A stretch of 64,000 nucleotides of DNA from Amycolatopsis thermophila (GTDB taxonomy: Bacteria > Actinomycetota > Actinomycetes > Mycobacteriales > Pseudonocardiaceae). Of this stretch, positions 62,959 to 64,000 are shown piece after piece. The stretch is from the NCBI RefSeq assembly GCF_030814215.1, contig NZ_JAUSUT010000001.1, positions 2,418,001 through 2,482,000 of the forward strand, given 5' to 3'. The notes under the pieces are model-generated. The model saw only the letters and a program-made list of their open reading frames with translations, did not search any database and was not told where the DNA came from. The position numbers and the translations under genes were made by a program. Within the stretch, counting starts at the first letter, position 1; each line of letters opens with the position of its first letter.

Positions 62959-64000
62959 TCAGGTCAGCGAGAACATCGAGCCCGGGTTGAAGAGGTTCTC
63001 CGGGTCGAGGGCCTGCTTGATCTGCCGGTGCACGCGCATCCCCACCGGACCGATCTCGCGTTCCAGCCACTCCCTCTTGATCTTGCCGACGCCGTGCTCG
63101 CCGGTCACCGTGCCGCCCAGCTTCAGCCCCACGTCGAGGATCTCGTCGAACGCCCGCCGCGCCCGCGCGAACTCGTCCTCGTCGTCCGGCTGGTAGACGA
63201 TCGTCGGGTGCATGTTGCCGTCGCCGGCGTGCCCGACCACCGCGATGCGCAGCCCGACCTCCTCGCTGATCCGCTGGCAGCCCGCGATCAGCTCGGCGAT
63301 CCGGGTCCGCGGCACGGACACGTCGTCGGTCAGCCACACGCCGTACTGCTCCAGCGCCGTCAGCACCACCCGCCGGGCCTGCATCAGCATGCGGCCCTCC
63401 GCGAGGTCGTCCGTTGCGTACGTCATCGTCGCGCCGGCGTCCTGGCAGATCTGCTCGAGCGCGGCCAGTTCGCGCCGCGCCACCTCGCCGCCCGCGTCGG
63501 ACTGGCACAGCAGCAGCGCCTGGCAGTCGGAGCCGGCGCCGAGATCGGTCTTCAGGTACGTCTCGGCCGCCTTGATGGAGCTGGCGTCCATGATCTCCAT
63601 CAGCGACGGCACCAGGCCCTCGCGCACGGTGCGGGCCACCGCGGTGCCCGCCGCCTCGGTGGTGTCGAACCCGGCGACCAGCGTGCCCGGCGCCTGCGGC
63701 AACGGCCGCAACGCCAGGGTCGCCTGCGTGATCACCCCGAGCGTGCCCTCGCTGCCCACGAACAGGCGCGCCAGGTCGTACCCGGCGACGCCCTTGACCG
63801 TCCGCCGGCCGGTCTTCAGCACCGACCCGTCGGCCAGCACGACCTCCAGGCCCAGCACCGAGTCGGTGGTCACGCCGTACTTCACGCAGCACAGCCCGCC
63901 CGCGTTGGTGGACAGGTTGCCGCCGATGGTGCACCAGTCGTAGCTGGACGGGTCCGGTGGGTAGAACAGCCCGTGCTTCTCCACGGCGTTGCGGAAATCG
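62959..64000 (-). CDS. FAD-linked oxidase (GlcD/D-lactate dehydrogenase type), 5' end beyond the window
   Basis: The 3' part of a gene that continues past 64000. The visible ~346 residues include the FAD-binding segment (TIGGNLSTNAGGLCCVKYG, VKGVAGYDLARLFVGSEGTLG) and the FAD-oxidase C-terminal domain (GDGNMHPTIVYQPDDED, GTVTGEHGVGKIKREWL, DPENLFNPG). These match glycolate oxidase/D-2-hydroxyacid dehydrogenases of the GlcD family. The N terminus and start are not in the window. Confidence 0.9.
   Translation of the reverse strand, partial: DFRNAVEKHGLFYPPDPSSYDWCTIGGNLSTNAGGLCCVKYGVTTDSVLGLEVVLADGSVLKTGRRTVKGVAGYDLARLFVGSEGTLGVITQATLALRPLPQAPGTLVAGFDTTEAAGTAVARTVREGLVPSLMEIMDASSIKAAETYLKTDLGAGSDCQALLLCQSDAGGEVARRELAALEQICQDAGATMTYATDDLAEGRMLMQARRVVLTALEQYGVWLTDDVSVPRTRIAELIAGCQRISEEVGLRIAVVGHAGDGNMHPTIVYQPDDEDEFARARRAFDEILDVGLKLGGTVTGEHGVGKIKREWLEREIGPVGMRVHRQIKQALDPENLFNPGSMFSLT

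Overview
The window is very GC-rich DNA with many GTG starts, leaderless-type promoters, F420-dependent enzymes (two luciferase-like monooxygenases and one PPOX-type oxidoreductase), a PE/PPE/EspG type VII secretion substrate locus, SigE-family and ECF42 sigma factors and a DasR-type operator at nagA. This points to a mycelial actinobacterium, most likely Pseudonocardiaceae (Amycolatopsis or a close relative). The species is inferred from gene content only.

Layout. 1-8.2 kb: a GNAT acetyltransferase, a pentapeptide-repeat membrane protein, purL, a two-gene heterodimeric ABC exporter with complementary defects in its ATPase motifs, then purQ and purS. 8.3-12.9 kb: a catabolic island (MFS carrier, U32-like protein, ketoglutarate-semialdehyde-type dehydrogenase, IclR regulator) tied together by three copies of one palindromic operator. 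12.9-18.4 kb: an L,D-transpeptidase, an aldehyde dehydrogenase, a metallo-hydrolase, a DUF2334-like deacetylase, an SDR and a WYL regulator. 18.4-24.8 kb: purB behind a TetR gene and a SigE-type sigma/membrane-protein pair, then threonine aldolase, a HAD hydrolase and an aminotransferase. 24.9-29.3 kb: a type VII secretion substrate operon (PE, PPE, EspG, a small partner, and a WXG100-lytic transglycosylase fusion). 29.3-37.6 kb: purD, a secreted glycerophosphodiesterase, a DHA2 exporter, an ECF42/DGPF pair, a 45-bp minisatellite and a Na+/H+ antiporter. 37.7-41.9 kb: an F420 oxidoreductase, a decayed IS5-type transposase, purA, a hypothetical gene and a secreted HNH nuclease. 41.9-46.9 kb: an oligopeptide-type ABC importer whose first permease gene is frameshifted. 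46.9-57.6 kb: a 222-bp duplication, an FAD/NAD-binding protein, a TetR/secreted-lipase pair around a perfect palindrome, DUF3151, a membrane protein, fbaA, a second F420 oxidoreductase, an aldo/keto reductase and a long repeat-filled gap. 57.6-64 kb: SDR, F420 oxidoreductase, YciI, a SigE-type sigma factor, nagA, small proteins, dedA and a truncated FAD-linked oxidase.

The backbone is housekeeping: six purine-biosynthesis genes (purL, purQ, purS, purB, purD, purA), fbaA and nagA, interleaved with accessory transport, regulatory and envelope genes. No rRNA, tRNA or CRISPR array was recognised. The most unusual items are the ABC exporter pair with one intact composite ATP site and one dead site, the IclR operator triplet, the DasR operator with a leaderless start at nagA, the TetR/lipase palindrome, the ECF42 promoter, the orphan type VII substrate cluster, and three repeat arrays that begin at the stop codons of the preceding genes.
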